Assembly: GCA_046331545.1 (NCBI GenBank)
Contig: JAXLQR010000002.1
Coordinates: forward strand, 868,001-932,000
Direction of reading: 5' to 3'
DNA length: 64,000 nt
Origin: JADJVL01 sp046331545
Lineage (GTDB): Bacteria; Acidobacteriota; Holophagae; Holophagales; Holophagaceae
The notes beneath the pieces were generated by a model, which saw nothing but the letters and a program-made list of their open reading frames with translations, did no database searches and had not been told where the DNA came from. This document shows positions 19,404 through 30,073 of the stretch, piece by piece (the first letter of the stretch is position 1; every line of letters starts with the position of its first letter). The translations under genes were made by a program, and so were the position numbers.

Positions 19404-20450
19404 TCAGCCTCCCATGCGCGCGGCATAGGCCGCCATGAGCCCGGGATCGCGCATCATCGCCTGGCTCCAGGCCATGGCCACCGCGCTGTAGTCGTTCATG
19501 GAAAGTCCGCGCCGGGCCAGGGCGCCCATCATGTCGCCGCCCTGGACCTCCTTCAGGAAGGCGGTGTAGTCGGACAGCTTGGCGATGGGGCAGCCGGGCA
19601 CGGCGTCGGGCTCGCCGGCGGGAAGCTCCCGCTCGGGCAGGGGCGCCTCCCCGGCGCCCACCGCCGCCGGATCCAGGCCCTGGCGGACGAGGTTGTCCAG
19701 GAGCCCGCGGCAGGAGGCGCAGACTCTTACCGCCTGCCGGGCGAAGAAGCGGTCCGCCTCCGTGCCGCTGGTGATGCCCCCCGGGCCGATGCCGCCCAGC
19801 GCCTCCCGGACGTCCTCCGCCGTGAGGTGGGCGTCGGGGCTGCCATTCTGCCGCTCGGCCCAGGAACGGAAGTAGTTCGAGAGGGCGTCGGGCGTCGCGC
19901 AGAGGGAGGGGTCGCCCAGGAACTCCGAGTCCCGGCCCGCGGCCACCTCGTCGAGCCAGGCGCCGTACCAGTCGCTGAAGCTGCCGTGGGTGCGCTGCAG
20001 CCCCTGGCCGAGGGTGGCGAGGTCCGCGTAGACGGCGCCCGCGTCGTCGCCGTGCACCACCAGCAGGCTGAGCTTGCAGCAGCCGTGGTCCGCCAGCAGC
20101 ACCATGCCCTCGCGGTGGGGGGTGAAGTTGGAATGGCCTTCGATGCGCTCACCGTCCACGGTGGTGAGGACGCAGGTCTCCGGGGCGACGAAAGGGTCCC
20201 GGGCCGGCCCGTCCCACTGGGCGGGATGGTCCAGGTTCACCAGCCCGTAACCCGGCCCCGCGCCGTGGGCGCCCACCGTGGCGAGGAAGGCGCGGTAGTC
20301 CGAAGGCAGGGGCGCGCCGAGGGAGGCCTCGATCTCCTGGAGGCGGCTCTCCGGCAGCGGCGCCGCCAGGCGGAAGCCATGGACCTCGGATCCGAAGCGG
20401 GGCGCGCGGGCGGACGCGAGGACGGCGAGGGTGCGGTCGCGGTCGAGCAT
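19404..20450 (-). CDS. SUKH (SMI1/KNR4)-like domain protein
   Basis: 348 residues. The N-terminal half looks like a SUKH fold: LQEIEASLGAPLPSDYRAFLATVG, then GYGLVNLDHPAQW and a later LLADHGCCKLSLLVV strand pair. SUKH proteins are often immunity proteins against polymorphic toxins, but others are metabolic or regulatory, and no toxin gene is adjacent. The C-terminal third is helical with two Cys (VCASCRG) and no recognised domain. GGAGG precedes the ATG. Soluble, no signal peptide. Confidence 0.75.
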   Translation of the reverse strand: MLDRDRTLAVLASARAPRFGSEVHGFRLAAPLPESRLQEIEASLGAPLPSDYRAFLATVGAHGAGPGYGLVNLDHPAQWDGPARDPFVAPETCVLTTVDGERIEGHSNFTPHREGMVLLADHGCCKLSLLVVHGDDAGAVYADLATLGQGLQRTHGSFSDWYGAWLDEVAAGRDSEFLGDPSLCATPDALSNYFRSWAERQNGSPDAHLTAEDVREALGGIGPGGITSGTEADRFFARQAVRVCASCRGLLDNLVRQGLDPAAVGAGEAPLPERELPAGEPDAVPGCPIAKLSDYTAFLKEVQGGDMMGALARRGLSMNDYSAVAMAWSQAMMRDPGLMAAYAARMGG

Positions 20451-20537
20451 GGGACCTCCGGGGGGTGATCCGCCCGTTGTCCCATGCGGGGCTGAACCGG
20501 GGGTGATCCGGTTTCGCGATTCCCGGCTGGACCAGTG

Positions 20538-22031
<1,494 letters not shown>

Positions 22032-22141
22032 GGCTTCCTCCTCCTCGCCCCCGGCGCGGGACCCAGCAGTGTATCCCGCGGGGCGGCGCGTCCTCCGGAG
22101 CCGGGGGCGGCCTAGACTGGAGTGCTCCCAGGAATCCGCCC

Positions 22142-24973
22142 ATGGCCCGCGTCCCCGCCCTCTGCCTCCTGCTCGCCGCCGGTGCCGGCCTCGCCCAGCA
22201 GCCGGGCCGGGAGGCCCCCGACCACGCCGCCCGGCGGGAGGAGGCCCTCCTCGCCTGGCAGGACGGACGCCCTTCCCTGGACTACCTGGACTTCAAGGCC
22301 AGGGTGGCGGCGCGGGAGGTGGCGGCCTGGCGGGGGCTGTTCCCGCCGAAGTCCGCGGCCTCCGCGACGGTCCCGGCCTGGCGCAACCTCGGCCCCTTCC
22401 ACCAGACGGTCCTGCGCATCGCCCCGGACAACGACGGCGGCCGCATCACCGCGCTCGCGCCCCACCCCACGAACCCCCGGGTGCTCTACCTCGCCACCCA
22501 GTCCGGCATCTTCCGCTGCGCCAACGCCGATCCCGACCTGGCGGGGGACTGGACCTGGGAGTCCCTGGGGGACGCCCTGCCTTCCAGCAGCGCGGACGGG
22601 AACCTCAGCGTGGGGGCCCTGGCCCTCAGCCCCTCGAACCCGGACGTCCTCTACGCCGGCATGGGCGATCCCTTCGGCCCCGACGCCCGTGGCTTCCACG
22701 TCAGCCGCGACGCCGGCGCCACCTGGGGCGCCGGCGTGGTGCTGGGGGCCGCCACCCGGACCCTGGACATCCTCGCCCTGAACGCCAGCGTCGTCCTCGT
22801 GGGCACCAACGCCGGCCTCTGGCGCAGCGCCGACGGGGGCGCGACCTTCTCCAACCTCGCCCTCGGCGGCTCCACGGGCGGCAACGCGTGGTCCATCCGG
22901 GCCGTGACCGCCACGGACCTCGTGTGCACCCGGAACGGCCAGATCTTCTGGAGCGCCGACCAGGGCGCGAGCTGGACGGCGGCGGTCCTCGACGCGTCGG
23001 TGGCCGGGCTCGGGGCCGGCCGCATCACGGTGGAGACCACCCCGGCCAGCAGCACGCGCGTCTGGGGCGTGTGCAACGCCGGAGGCAACGTCGCGCGCGG
23101 CCTCCTGCGCAGCGACGACAAGGGGCGCACCTGGACCTTCGTCGCCGCTCCGGCCCAGGCGGGCGGCCTCTTCCAGGGCAGCGGGTGGAACGGCGACCCC
23201 ACCAACCCCGGCAGCCCGGACATGCCCTACGACGGCGGCCAGGGCACCTACAACCAGGGCCTGGCGGTGGACCCCACGGATCCGCAGAAGGTCTTCGTGG
23301 GCGCCAACCTGGCCCTGTACCGCACCCGGGACGGCGGCGCGTCCTGGGAGCAGGTCACCCACTGGGCGGGCTTCACGCGGGTCTACAGCCACGCGGACCT
23401 GCACGCGACCGCCTGGGCCAAGGCCGGCCCCAAGACCCTCTACCTCGGCAGCGACGGCGGCCTCGGCATCCTGCGCCAGCCCGACCGGAGCCCCATCCCC
23501 GGCGCGCCCTGGGACGTGCGCGTGCCCAGCGACCCCGCCTTCCTCGACCATCGCCGCAACAAGGGGCTGGCCACCCAGCTCATCTACCACCTCGGCTCCA
23601 CGCCCGCCGCCTCCCCCGCCGACGCGCGGCACCGCGTCACCGCCGGCCTCCAGGACAACGGCATCGTCGTGCGCCAGGACGAAGGCCAGGGCCTCGCCGC
23701 CAGCGGCTTCTTCCCCGAGGCGGTGCAGGCCAACGGCGACAGCCTCGCCGGCGACGGCTTCGGGACGGTGATCCACCCCCTGGACGGCGACCTGATGCTG
23801 GGGGTCGAGCAGTACAACTTCACCTTCCGCTCCGCGGACGGCGGCGCCACCTGGGCCCTCTCCCAGTCCGGGCTGCCCAGCCCCGGGGACGGCTCCATCT
23901 GGCCCTTCCTCTCCCGCCTGGTGCTCGGCCTCGCCGACCCGAGCGGCAACACCGTCTACACCCCCGGCCGCAACGGCGTGTGGAAGAGCACCAACTTCGG
24001 CCTCTCCTGGTCGGCGGTGCCCATGAACGGCTACGGAGGCCAGATCATCCGCAACATGGCCGCCGCGCGCACGGAGGCCGGCACCCTCTGCATCGTGACA
24101 AACACCGTGCCGGGCTACGTCACGAGCAACGGCGGCGCGTCCTGGACCGTCCTGGGCAACCTCCCGAACGGCGGCGGGGCCCTGAGCGGCGCCTGGTTCG
24201 ACACCACCCGCGCGGACACGCTGTACCTTGCCTCCGCGGCCCTCAGCGCCACCGCCAACCACCTGTGGAAGAGCGTCAACCGCGGCCAGACCTGGACGGC
24301 CCTCGACACGGCGTCCAACGGCTTCCCCTTCGGCCTTCCGGTGTGGGTGGTCCAGAACGCCCCCTGGGACCGCGACGAGCTCTTCGCGGGCACCGACCTC
24401 GGCCTCTACCGCAGCACCGACGGCGGCGCCTCCTGGTCGCGCTACGGCACGGGCCTTCCGCTGGTGGGCGTCCGGGACCTCTACGTCGACCCGGCCCGCC
24501 AGTTCCTGCGGGTGGCCACCTGGGGCCGCGGCCTCTGGGAGCTGAGCCTCGCCCCGCCCGTCCTGGACGTGAGCCCCGGGGCCCCCGAACCGGACGCCGG
24601 CGGCACGGTGCAGTTCGCCGCCACCCTCGGAGGGGTCGCCACCAGCGCGGTGGTCTGGAGCGTGCAGGAAGGCCCCTCCGGCGGGGCCATCACCGCCACG
24701 GGCCTCTACACCGCCCCGCCAGCCCCGGGTACCTTCCACGTGGCGGCCGCGGAGGCGGGCAACCCGTCAAACAACGCCACCCGGGCCGTGAAGGTCTGGC
24801 GCCGCGCCGACGCGGATGGCGACGGGGCCGCGGACGTGCTGGACCTGGCCATCCTCGCCCGGGCCTGGGGCAGCGCCCTCGGCCAGGCCTTGTTCAGCGC
24901 GGCGGCGGACCTGGACGGGGACGGCCTGGTCGGGGACGTGGACGCCACACGCCTCCTGGCGCGCCTCCAGTAG
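22142..24973 (+). CDS. Secreted Asp-box (sortilin/BNR) propeller with dockerin-like tail
   Basis: 943 residues with a signal peptide (ALCLLLAAGAGLAQQ). From about residue 85 to 800 there are roughly ten Asp-box hairpins (S.DGGATW-type), as in sialidase/sortilin propellers, probably two propellers. A bacterial Ig-like module follows (about 805-875). The C-terminal 55 residues carry two Ca-loop/helix repeats, DADGDGAADVLDLAILARAW and DLDGDGLVGDVDATRLL, matching a type I dockerin. No sialidase catalytic set is evident, so it is probably a binding or scaffold protein, or a glycosidase like the xyloglucanases. A TAGACT hexamer lies 30 bases upstream of the start. Confidence 0.85.
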   Translation: MARVPALCLLLAAGAGLAQQPGREAPDHAARREEALLAWQDGRPSLDYLDFKARVAAREVAAWRGLFPPKSAASATVPAWRNLGPFHQTVLRIAPDNDGGRITALAPHPTNPRVLYLATQSGIFRCANADPDLAGDWTWESLGDALPSSSADGNLSVGALALSPSNPDVLYAGMGDPFGPDARGFHVSRDAGATWGAGVVLGAATRTLDILALNASVVLVGTNAGLWRSADGGATFSNLALGGSTGGNAWSIRAVTATDLVCTRNGQIFWSADQGASWTAAVLDASVAGLGAGRITVETTPASSTRVWGVCNAGGNVARGLLRSDDKGRTWTFVAAPAQAGGLFQGSGWNGDPTNPGSPDMPYDGGQGTYNQGLAVDPTDPQKVFVGANLALYRTRDGGASWEQVTHWAGFTRVYSHADLHATAWAKAGPKTLYLGSDGGLGILRQPDRSPIPGAPWDVRVPSDPAFLDHRRNKGLATQLIYHLGSTPAASPADARHRVTAGLQDNGIVVRQDEGQGLAASGFFPEAVQANGDSLAGDGFGTVIHPLDGDLMLGVEQYNFTFRSADGGATWALSQSGLPSPGDGSIWPFLSRLVLGLADPSGNTVYTPGRNGVWKSTNFGLSWSAVPMNGYGGQIIRNMAAARTEAGTLCIVTNTVPGYVTSNGGASWTVLGNLPNGGGALSGAWFDTTRADTLYLASAALSATANHLWKSVNRGQTWTALDTASNGFPFGLPVWVVQNAPWDRDELFAGTDLGLYRSTDGGASWSRYGTGLPLVGVRDLYVDPARQFLRVATWGRGLWELSLAPPVLDVSPGAPEPDAGGTVQFAATLGGVATSAVVWSVQEGPSGGAITATGLYTAPPAPGTFHVAAAEAGNPSNNATRAVKVWRRADADGDGAADVLDLAILARAWGSALGQALFSAAADLDGDGLVGDVDATRLLARLQ

Positions 24974-24985
24974 CGGCCGCGGAGG

Positions 24986-25222
24986 CTAGCGGGCGTCCTG
25001 GACGGAAAAGGCGTCCATGCGGCCCTGGGTCTCCACCACGTGGCCGCTGCGGCGCAGGCGCAGCGTGTGCTGGACGTTCTGCATGCAGCTCATCAGCGCC
25101 ATGTCCACGCCCAGGCGCTTCAGGTCCGCGGCGGTGAACCAGGTGATGCCGTCGGCGTCCCTGCGCGCCTCGTGGTCGGCGAGGATCAGGTCGGTGAGGC
25201 TCGGGGCGGTGGCGGTGCTCAT
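24986..25222 (-). CDS. Small hypothetical protein, 78 residues
   Basis: A short acidic-then-basic protein: an N-terminal helix (LTDLILADHEARRDADG), then ITWFTAADLKRLGVD and a basic strand region (HTLRLRRSGHVVETQG). The middle reads like a small winged or MerR-like DNA-binding arrangement, but no family is recognised. Start at the ATG at 25222; the frame is open further upstream but that part overlaps the promoter region and plsC. Divergent from plsC. It converges on the propeller gene. Confidence 0.6.
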   Translation of the reverse strand: MSTATAPSLTDLILADHEARRDADGITWFTAADLKRLGVDMALMSCMQNVQHTLRLRRSGHVVETQGRMDAFSVQDAR

Positions 25223-25292
25223 GGGTCGTCCGGGGGGCGGGAGGCGGGTCCGGGCCTCGCGCTGATAAGTTGGATAGCACAGTGGAGGCCGC

Positions 25293-26048
25293 GTGGCGAA
25301 CTGGAGGAGCAACCCCCTGTGGGGAGTCTTCACCCTGGTGTGGGCCGTGATCACGGTCATGGGCATCGTGGTGGGGATCCTCCTGGCCGCGCCCTTCCTG
25401 GGCCCGCGGCGGGCCTTCTTCGCCGTCGGACCCTGGTGGGCCCGGCAGATGTTCGCGGTCTGCGGCATCACCTGCGAGGTCTCCGGCTGGGAGGCCCTGC
25501 CGGAGGACATCCGCGCCGGGCGCCAGCCGGTGATCTTCATGAGCAACCACGAGAGCCAGCTCGACCCGCCCCTCCTCATCGGCGCGATCCCCGTGCCGGC
25601 GGTCTACATCGCCAAGAAGGAGGTGAAGTACATCCCCTTCGTGGGCTGGGCGGCCATGTGCGCGGGCGTGATCTGGATCGACCGGGGCAACCACGACAGG
25701 GCCGTCGCCAGCATCCGCGAGGCCGCCCTGAAGGTCCGCGGCGGCCGCAACGTGGTCATCTTCCCCGAAGGCACCCGCACCCGCACCGGCGAGCTGCTGC
25801 CCTTCAAGAAGGGCGGCTTCAACCTGGCCCTGGAGGCCGGCGTCCCGATCGTGCCCCTGGCGACGGTGGGGGGCTTCCAGACCCTGCCGCCGGGGGCGCG
25901 GGGCGTGCGCCCCGGCCGCTACGCCGTCCGTTTCGGCGAGCCCGTGGACCCCGCGGGCTTCCCCTCGCGGGACGCCCTCATGGAGGAGGTGCGCTCCCGC
26001 ATCGCCGCCCTCATCCGGGACGCCCGGGGGACCGCCATCCCTTCCTGA
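25293..26048 (+). CDS. plsC: 1-acyl-sn-glycerol-3-phosphate acyltransferase
   Basis: 251 residues. PlsC-type enzymes acylate lysophosphatidic acid to phosphatidic acid at the inner membrane. Motif I is NHESQLD (H86-x4-D91), motif III is FPEGTRTRTG (about 157-166), and motif IV is VPIVPLATVG. One N-terminal membrane helix (about 10-35) anchors it. The start is GTG with GGAGG five bases upstream. Length matches the family. A second acyltransferase of the PlsB type lies at 51235. Confidence 0.93.
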   Translation: MANWRSNPLWGVFTLVWAVITVMGIVVGILLAAPFLGPRRAFFAVGPWWARQMFAVCGITCEVSGWEALPEDIRAGRQPVIFMSNHESQLDPPLLIGAIPVPAVYIAKKEVKYIPFVGWAAMCAGVIWIDRGNHDRAVASIREAALKVRGGRNVVIFPEGTRTRTGELLPFKKGGFNLALEAGVPIVPLATVGGFQTLPPGARGVRPGRYAVRFGEPVDPAGFPSRDALMEEVRSRIAALIRDARGTAIPS

Positions 26049-26061
26049 GCGCGCCCGCGGC

Positions 26062-28710
26062 TCAGGCCTTGAAGGCCGGATCCTGGGCGGCCACCCTGCG
26101 CTTCCCGGGGTGGAGGCGGTCGGCGAGGGCCAGCAGCGCCTCCGCGTCCGCCCGTCCGCCCAGGCGCGCCAGGGTGCGGGCCATGAAGTAGAGGTTGACG
26201 CTCATGACCCGGCGCTCGTTGTGGAGCTTCTTCGACCAGTCCACGCCCTCCTGCTTGCGGGCGAAGGGCACGTAGACCGCGGCGGTGGCGGCGAGGTCCC
26301 CGCGGGCGGCGGGCGAGAGGCCCTGGAGCAGCACGGTGCTGCTGTGGTCGGGAGCCCAGGCGCCCTTGAGGGCTTCGGAGAGCTGGTCCACGAGGACCAC
26401 GTCGCCGCGCTGGGCGGCGCCGTAGGCCAGCAGGCTGCGCAGCACGTTGGACTGGGGGATGAGCTCGAGGCCCGCCTGCGCCATGGCCTCGGCCTCCGCG
26501 TTCCGGCCGGCCCAGTAGAGGGCGTCGGCCCCGGTGACGTAGACGTACTCGGCGGTGGGCTTGAGGGCGACGGCGCGCCGGGCGTGCTCGGCGGCCTCGG
26601 CCAGCCGCCCGTCGTTCTGGAGCAGCACCGCGTAGCGGTGGTGGGCCTGCCAGCTGTTGGGGTCGAGCTGGATGGCCTTCTCGAAGTAGCGGCCCGAGGC
26701 CGCGCGGTTCTCCTCGCCGTCGAGGCCGGCGAAGGCGTCCCCCAGCACGTTGTAGGCCAGGCTGTTGCCCGGGTCCAGGCGGATGGCGGTGAGGGCCGAC
26801 TGGGAGGCTCCCTCGATGTTCCCGGAGCGCAGCAGGATGGCCGAGAGGGCGCGGTAGGCCTGGGGGCAGGCCGGATCGAGGGCGATGGCCTTCCGGGCGT
26901 GGGCCTCCGCCTCCTTGAAGAGGGCCTGCGCCTCGGCGAAGCGCCCCTGGGAGAGGGAGCGGTCGCTGGCCATCTCGGAGAGGGCCCAGGCGAGTCCCGC
27001 GTGGGCGGGGGCGTAGTCGGCCTCGAGCCGGAGCGCCTCCTCGAAGTGGCGCTTCGCCTGGTGGAAGGCGTCCAGGTTGCCCTGGGTGAGGTAGGCGTCC
27101 CCCCGCGCGAAGGCTTCCCGGGTGCGGGGATCGTGGGCCCGGGACTGCGGGTTGGCGCCCGCGCCCAGGCCCATCTCCTTCGGGAGGCGCGCCCGGAGCT
27201 CGTCCTCGATGTCCAGGAGCTGCGCCAGCGGCCGCTCGACGTTGAACTGCTGGACCAGGGCGCCGGTGCCGGACTCCATGACCCGGACGCTGAGGCGCAC
27301 CCGGTCCCCGACGATCAGGTAGGTCCCGGTGACGAGCTGGTCCACCTTCAGCGACCGCCCCAGGTCGGAGACGCTGGGGAGCGCCTGGCCGGACTTCCCC
27401 CCGAGCATCGAGATGGCTTCGAGCACCCGCGCCCGGTCCACCACCATGACGTCGTCCCGGGCGACGAGGCTGCTCGCCATGGCGTCCGCGAAGCTGGCGC
27501 TGATCCAGGCCTTCTCCGGGTCGGGCACGAGCTGCTCCAGGGGCAGCACCGCCACGGCCCGCCGGCCCCTCGCGAAGTCGGTGCCCGCGGCGTCGCGGGC
27601 CGCGGCGAGGCCGCTGGCGGGCCTGCGGACGACGAGGTACATGCCCCCGGCGGCGAGGAGGGCCACCGCCCCGCCGAAGGCGGCGATGCGGGCCCAGCTC
27701 GACCTTGGCGGGGGCGGCAGGGCGGCGGCGCGCACGGTGGGCTGGGCCTCCGGAGCGTCCAGGGCCTGGAGCGCCTCCTGGAGGGAGGGGAAGCGGTCCC
27801 CGGGGGCCTTGGCGAGGAGCCGGTGCACCGCGGACACCAGGCCGGGCGGGAAGTCCCGCCGGGATTCGCCGAGGGCCGCCGGCTCGTCCTTGACCACGGC
27901 GAAGAGGGTCTCCACGAGGCTGCCCCGCAGGAAGGGATGATGCCCCGTCGCCAGCTCGTAGAGCACGACGCCGAGGGAGAACTGGTCCGACGCGGGGCCG
28001 ACCTCGTAGCCGTTGGCCTGCTCGGGGCTCATGTAGGCCGGCGTGCCCTGGCTGTAGCCCGGCGCCGTGCGCTCCACGAGGGTGGCGTGGTGGCTGGTGG
28101 GCAGGCCGCCGGCGGTGGCGCCGGAGGCGGGGTTCGCCGCGGTGTCGGCGCCGTGGCGGCGGGCGATGCCGAAGTCGAGGATCTTGAGGGTGCCTTCGGA
28201 GGTGATCACCAGGTTCTCGGGCTTGATGTCCCGGTGGACGATGCCCTTCAGGTGGGCGTGGCCGAGGGCGCCGCAGGCCTGCCGCGCCACGCGCATGAGC
28301 CACTCCGCGCCGTTCCGCTCGTGGACGAAGGCCCGCAGGGTGCGCCCCTCCACGAACTCCATGGCGATGAAGGGGGTGCCCTCGACCTCGCCCGCCTCGA
28401 AGATGGTGGCGATGTTCGGGTGGTGGAGCTGGCAGGCCGTCTTGGCCTCGATGACCATCGCCCGGCGGCGCGCCTCGTCCGCGTCCTTGAGCAGCTTGAG
28501 CGCCACCACCCGCTCCAGCCGCAGGTCCATGGCCTTCCAGACCGTCCCCATGGCCCCTTCGCCCAGGGGTTCGAGAAGCCGGTAGGAACCGAAGGTCTGA
28601 AGGGGGTCGCTCAAAGGCGTGGGTCCGAAGGGAACAGTATAGGACCCGCTGGTAGACTTCGGGTTTTCCCCATATCCACCCAGCCTGATGGCGGCGCTCG
28701 CCATGTCCAT
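26062..28710 (-). CDS. TPR-containing Ser/Thr protein kinase
   Basis: 882 residues if it starts at 28710. The kinase domain (about 42-305) is complete: LGEGAMGTVWKA glycine loop, K72, HRDIKPEN catalytic loop, ILDFGIA, and TPAYMSPEQ. One membrane helix (about 337-360) follows, then an external domain of the TolB-N/FlgO-like type (VAVLPLEQ...QLVTGTYLIVGDRVRLSVRV), then many TPR units to the end. This order is common in Acidobacteriota kinases. The first 40 residues lie almost on top of the divergent gene's start, so the true start may be later; a TTG at 28614 preceded by TATACT is one candidate. It probably senses an envelope signal or scaffolds partners. Confidence 0.92.
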   Translation of the reverse strand: MDMASAAIRLGGYGENPKSTSGSYTVPFGPTPLSDPLQTFGSYRLLEPLGEGAMGTVWKAMDLRLERVVALKLLKDADEARRRAMVIEAKTACQLHHPNIATIFEAGEVEGTPFIAMEFVEGRTLRAFVHERNGAEWLMRVARQACGALGHAHLKGIVHRDIKPENLVITSEGTLKILDFGIARRHGADTAANPASGATAGGLPTSHHATLVERTAPGYSQGTPAYMSPEQANGYEVGPASDQFSLGVVLYELATGHHPFLRGSLVETLFAVVKDEPAALGESRRDFPPGLVSAVHRLLAKAPGDRFPSLQEALQALDAPEAQPTVRAAALPPPPRSSWARIAAFGGAVALLAAGGMYLVVRRPASGLAAARDAAGTDFARGRRAVAVLPLEQLVPDPEKAWISASFADAMASSLVARDDVMVVDRARVLEAISMLGGKSGQALPSVSDLGRSLKVDQLVTGTYLIVGDRVRLSVRVMESGTGALVQQFNVERPLAQLLDIEDELRARLPKEMGLGAGANPQSRAHDPRTREAFARGDAYLTQGNLDAFHQAKRHFEEALRLEADYAPAHAGLAWALSEMASDRSLSQGRFAEAQALFKEAEAHARKAIALDPACPQAYRALSAILLRSGNIEGASQSALTAIRLDPGNSLAYNVLGDAFAGLDGEENRAASGRYFEKAIQLDPNSWQAHHRYAVLLQNDGRLAEAAEHARRAVALKPTAEYVYVTGADALYWAGRNAEAEAMAQAGLELIPQSNVLRSLLAYGAAQRGDVVLVDQLSEALKGAWAPDHSSTVLLQGLSPAARGDLAATAAVYVPFARKQEGVDWSKKLHNERRVMSVNLYFMARTLARLGGRADAEALLALADRLHPGKRRVAAQDPAFKA

Positions 28711-28712
28711 GG

Positions 28713-29447
28713 GTGACCTCCTCCAGGCTTCGCGTGATCGACGACTTCCCTTCCAATCCCTACGCGCCCCCCGAAGCGCCGCTGGAGCAGGATCCCTACG
28801 CGGGGGTGGACCTCCGGCCGGTGCCCTTCGAGGACCTGGAGGCGGAACCGGGCTTCTGGCGGCGGGTGGGGGGGATGTTCAAGCTGCTGTTCACGGATCC
28901 CTACGGTCTGGTGGCGCGGGTGCCGGTGACCGAGGGCCTGGGAGGGCCGCTGCGCTTCGCCCTGCTGCTCACGCTGCCCCTCACGGCCCTCGGCGTGGCC
29001 ATGGGCGTGCTGATGGCCGTCCTCGGCGGCTTCGCCGCGGCGGGGGACAAGAACGCGCCGCCCACGGCCGTCTTCGTCGGCATGGGGCTCTCCTACACCG
29101 TGCTCATGCCGCTCTCAGCCATCCTCGGCTTCTTCATCGGCGGCGCGGTCAGCCACGGGACGCTGTGGCTCTGGGGCGGCGCGCGGAACGGCCGGGGCCT
29201 GCACCAGACCCTGCGCCTCCACGGCTACTACCTGGCCTTCTTCTTCCTCTTCTACCTCGTGCCCCTGGCCAACTTCCTGGTCCTGCTGGGGGGCCCGGCC
29301 TTCCTCGGACTGGCCATGGCGCGGCTGCACCGCACCGACCGCTGGCGGGCCATCGTCGCGGCCTACACGCCGCTGCTGCTCTGCTGCCTCTGCTACGCCG
29401 GCTTCCTCGCCATCGCCCTCGCGGCCCCGGCCCTCAGCCGCCGCTAG
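28713..29447 (+). CDS. Yip1-type membrane protein
   Basis: 244 residues. The N-terminus holds the NPYAPPEAPLEQDPY segment, then a short amphipathic region (FWRRVGGMFKLLFTDP) and five hydrophobic helices, which is the Yip1-domain layout. A paralogue with a similar start (QPYATPEAELY) lies at 48258. Bacterial Yip1-type proteins have no established role. Start is a GTG at 28713, or GTG 28734, seven codons later. It is back-to-back with the protein kinase gene and converges on the crotonase-like gene with a 4-base overlap of their ends. Confidence 0.8.
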   Translation: MTSSRLRVIDDFPSNPYAPPEAPLEQDPYAGVDLRPVPFEDLEAEPGFWRRVGGMFKLLFTDPYGLVARVPVTEGLGGPLRFALLLTLPLTALGVAMGVLMAVLGGFAAAGDKNAPPTAVFVGMGLSYTVLMPLSAILGFFIGGAVSHGTLWLWGGARNGRGLHQTLRLHGYYLAFFFLFYLVPLANFLVLLGGPAFLGLAMARLHRTDRWRAIVAAYTPLLLCCLCYAGFLAIALAAPALSRR

Positions 29448-30073
29448 CCCAGCCAGGCCTCGACCGCGGGACGCACGGCGCCGGCCTCCAGCACCCGGTG
29501 CGCCGCGCCACGCTCCAGCGCCTGGCCTTCATCCCAGGTCTCCAGGTCCCGGAAGAGCCGGTCCGCGCCGGCCCCGCCCAGCACCTCGGGGAGCCGCACG
29601 GTCCCCCCGAAGCCGGTCAGGATGCCGTGGCGCGCCGCCGGATGCTTCAGGCGCAGGCCCGCCACCGCCCAGCGCTCCTGGCCGTGCAGGGCCAGGTCGC
29701 AGCCGCCTCCCATGGCCGCGCCGCTGAGCACCGTGAGCGTCCGCCAGCCCGGCCAGACCAGGTGGTCCATGACGCGCTGCCCCCGCCGCGCGAAGGGATC
29801 CGCGGTGGCCCCGTCGAGGGCGAGCACCTCGTGCAGGTCCGCCCCCGCGCTGAAGTGGCAGGGCCGGCCTTCCATCCACGGCGCGCCGGAGAGGGCCACG
29901 CGTCCCACCCCGGAGAACCTCAGCCGCGCGAAGAGGGCGTCCAGGGCCTCCAGGGTCGCCCTCGTCAGCCGGTGGAGCCCGTCGGTGGAATCCAGTCCGA
30001 CCCACGCCCAGCCCGGGCCCTGGCGCAGGATGACCGAAGTGGTCCCTTCGAAGATCCGCTCCGGCGCGCTCAC
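29444..30073 (-). CDS. Enoyl-CoA hydratase/isomerase-like protein
   Basis: 209 residues, shorter than the usual 255-260. Crotonase motifs are present: HFSAGADLHE (oxyanion hole), LSGAAMGGGCDLAL and GFGGTVRLPEVLGG. The two catalytic glutamates of enoyl-CoA hydratase are not conserved: the one in GGGCE is Asp, and the one in the PE motif before the GGT loop is Ala. A different acyl-CoA reaction, or a non-hydratase role, is likely. The GTG start overlaps the miaA stop (GTGA), so it is translationally coupled to miaA. Confidence 0.85.
   Translation of the reverse strand: MSAPERIFEGTTSVILRQGPGWAWVGLDSTDGLHRLTRATLEALDALFARLRFSGVGRVALSGAPWMEGRPCHFSAGADLHEVLALDGATADPFARRGQRVMDHLVWPGWRTLTVLSGAAMGGGCDLALHGQERWAVAGLRLKHPAARHGILTGFGGTVRLPEVLGGAGADRLFRDLETWDEGQALERGAAHRVLEAGAVRPAVEAWLG

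Noticed and set aside
19404..20450. Polymorphic-toxin immunity locus
   Set aside because: The SUKH-like protein has no toxin or secretion gene next to it, so immunity cannot be claimed.
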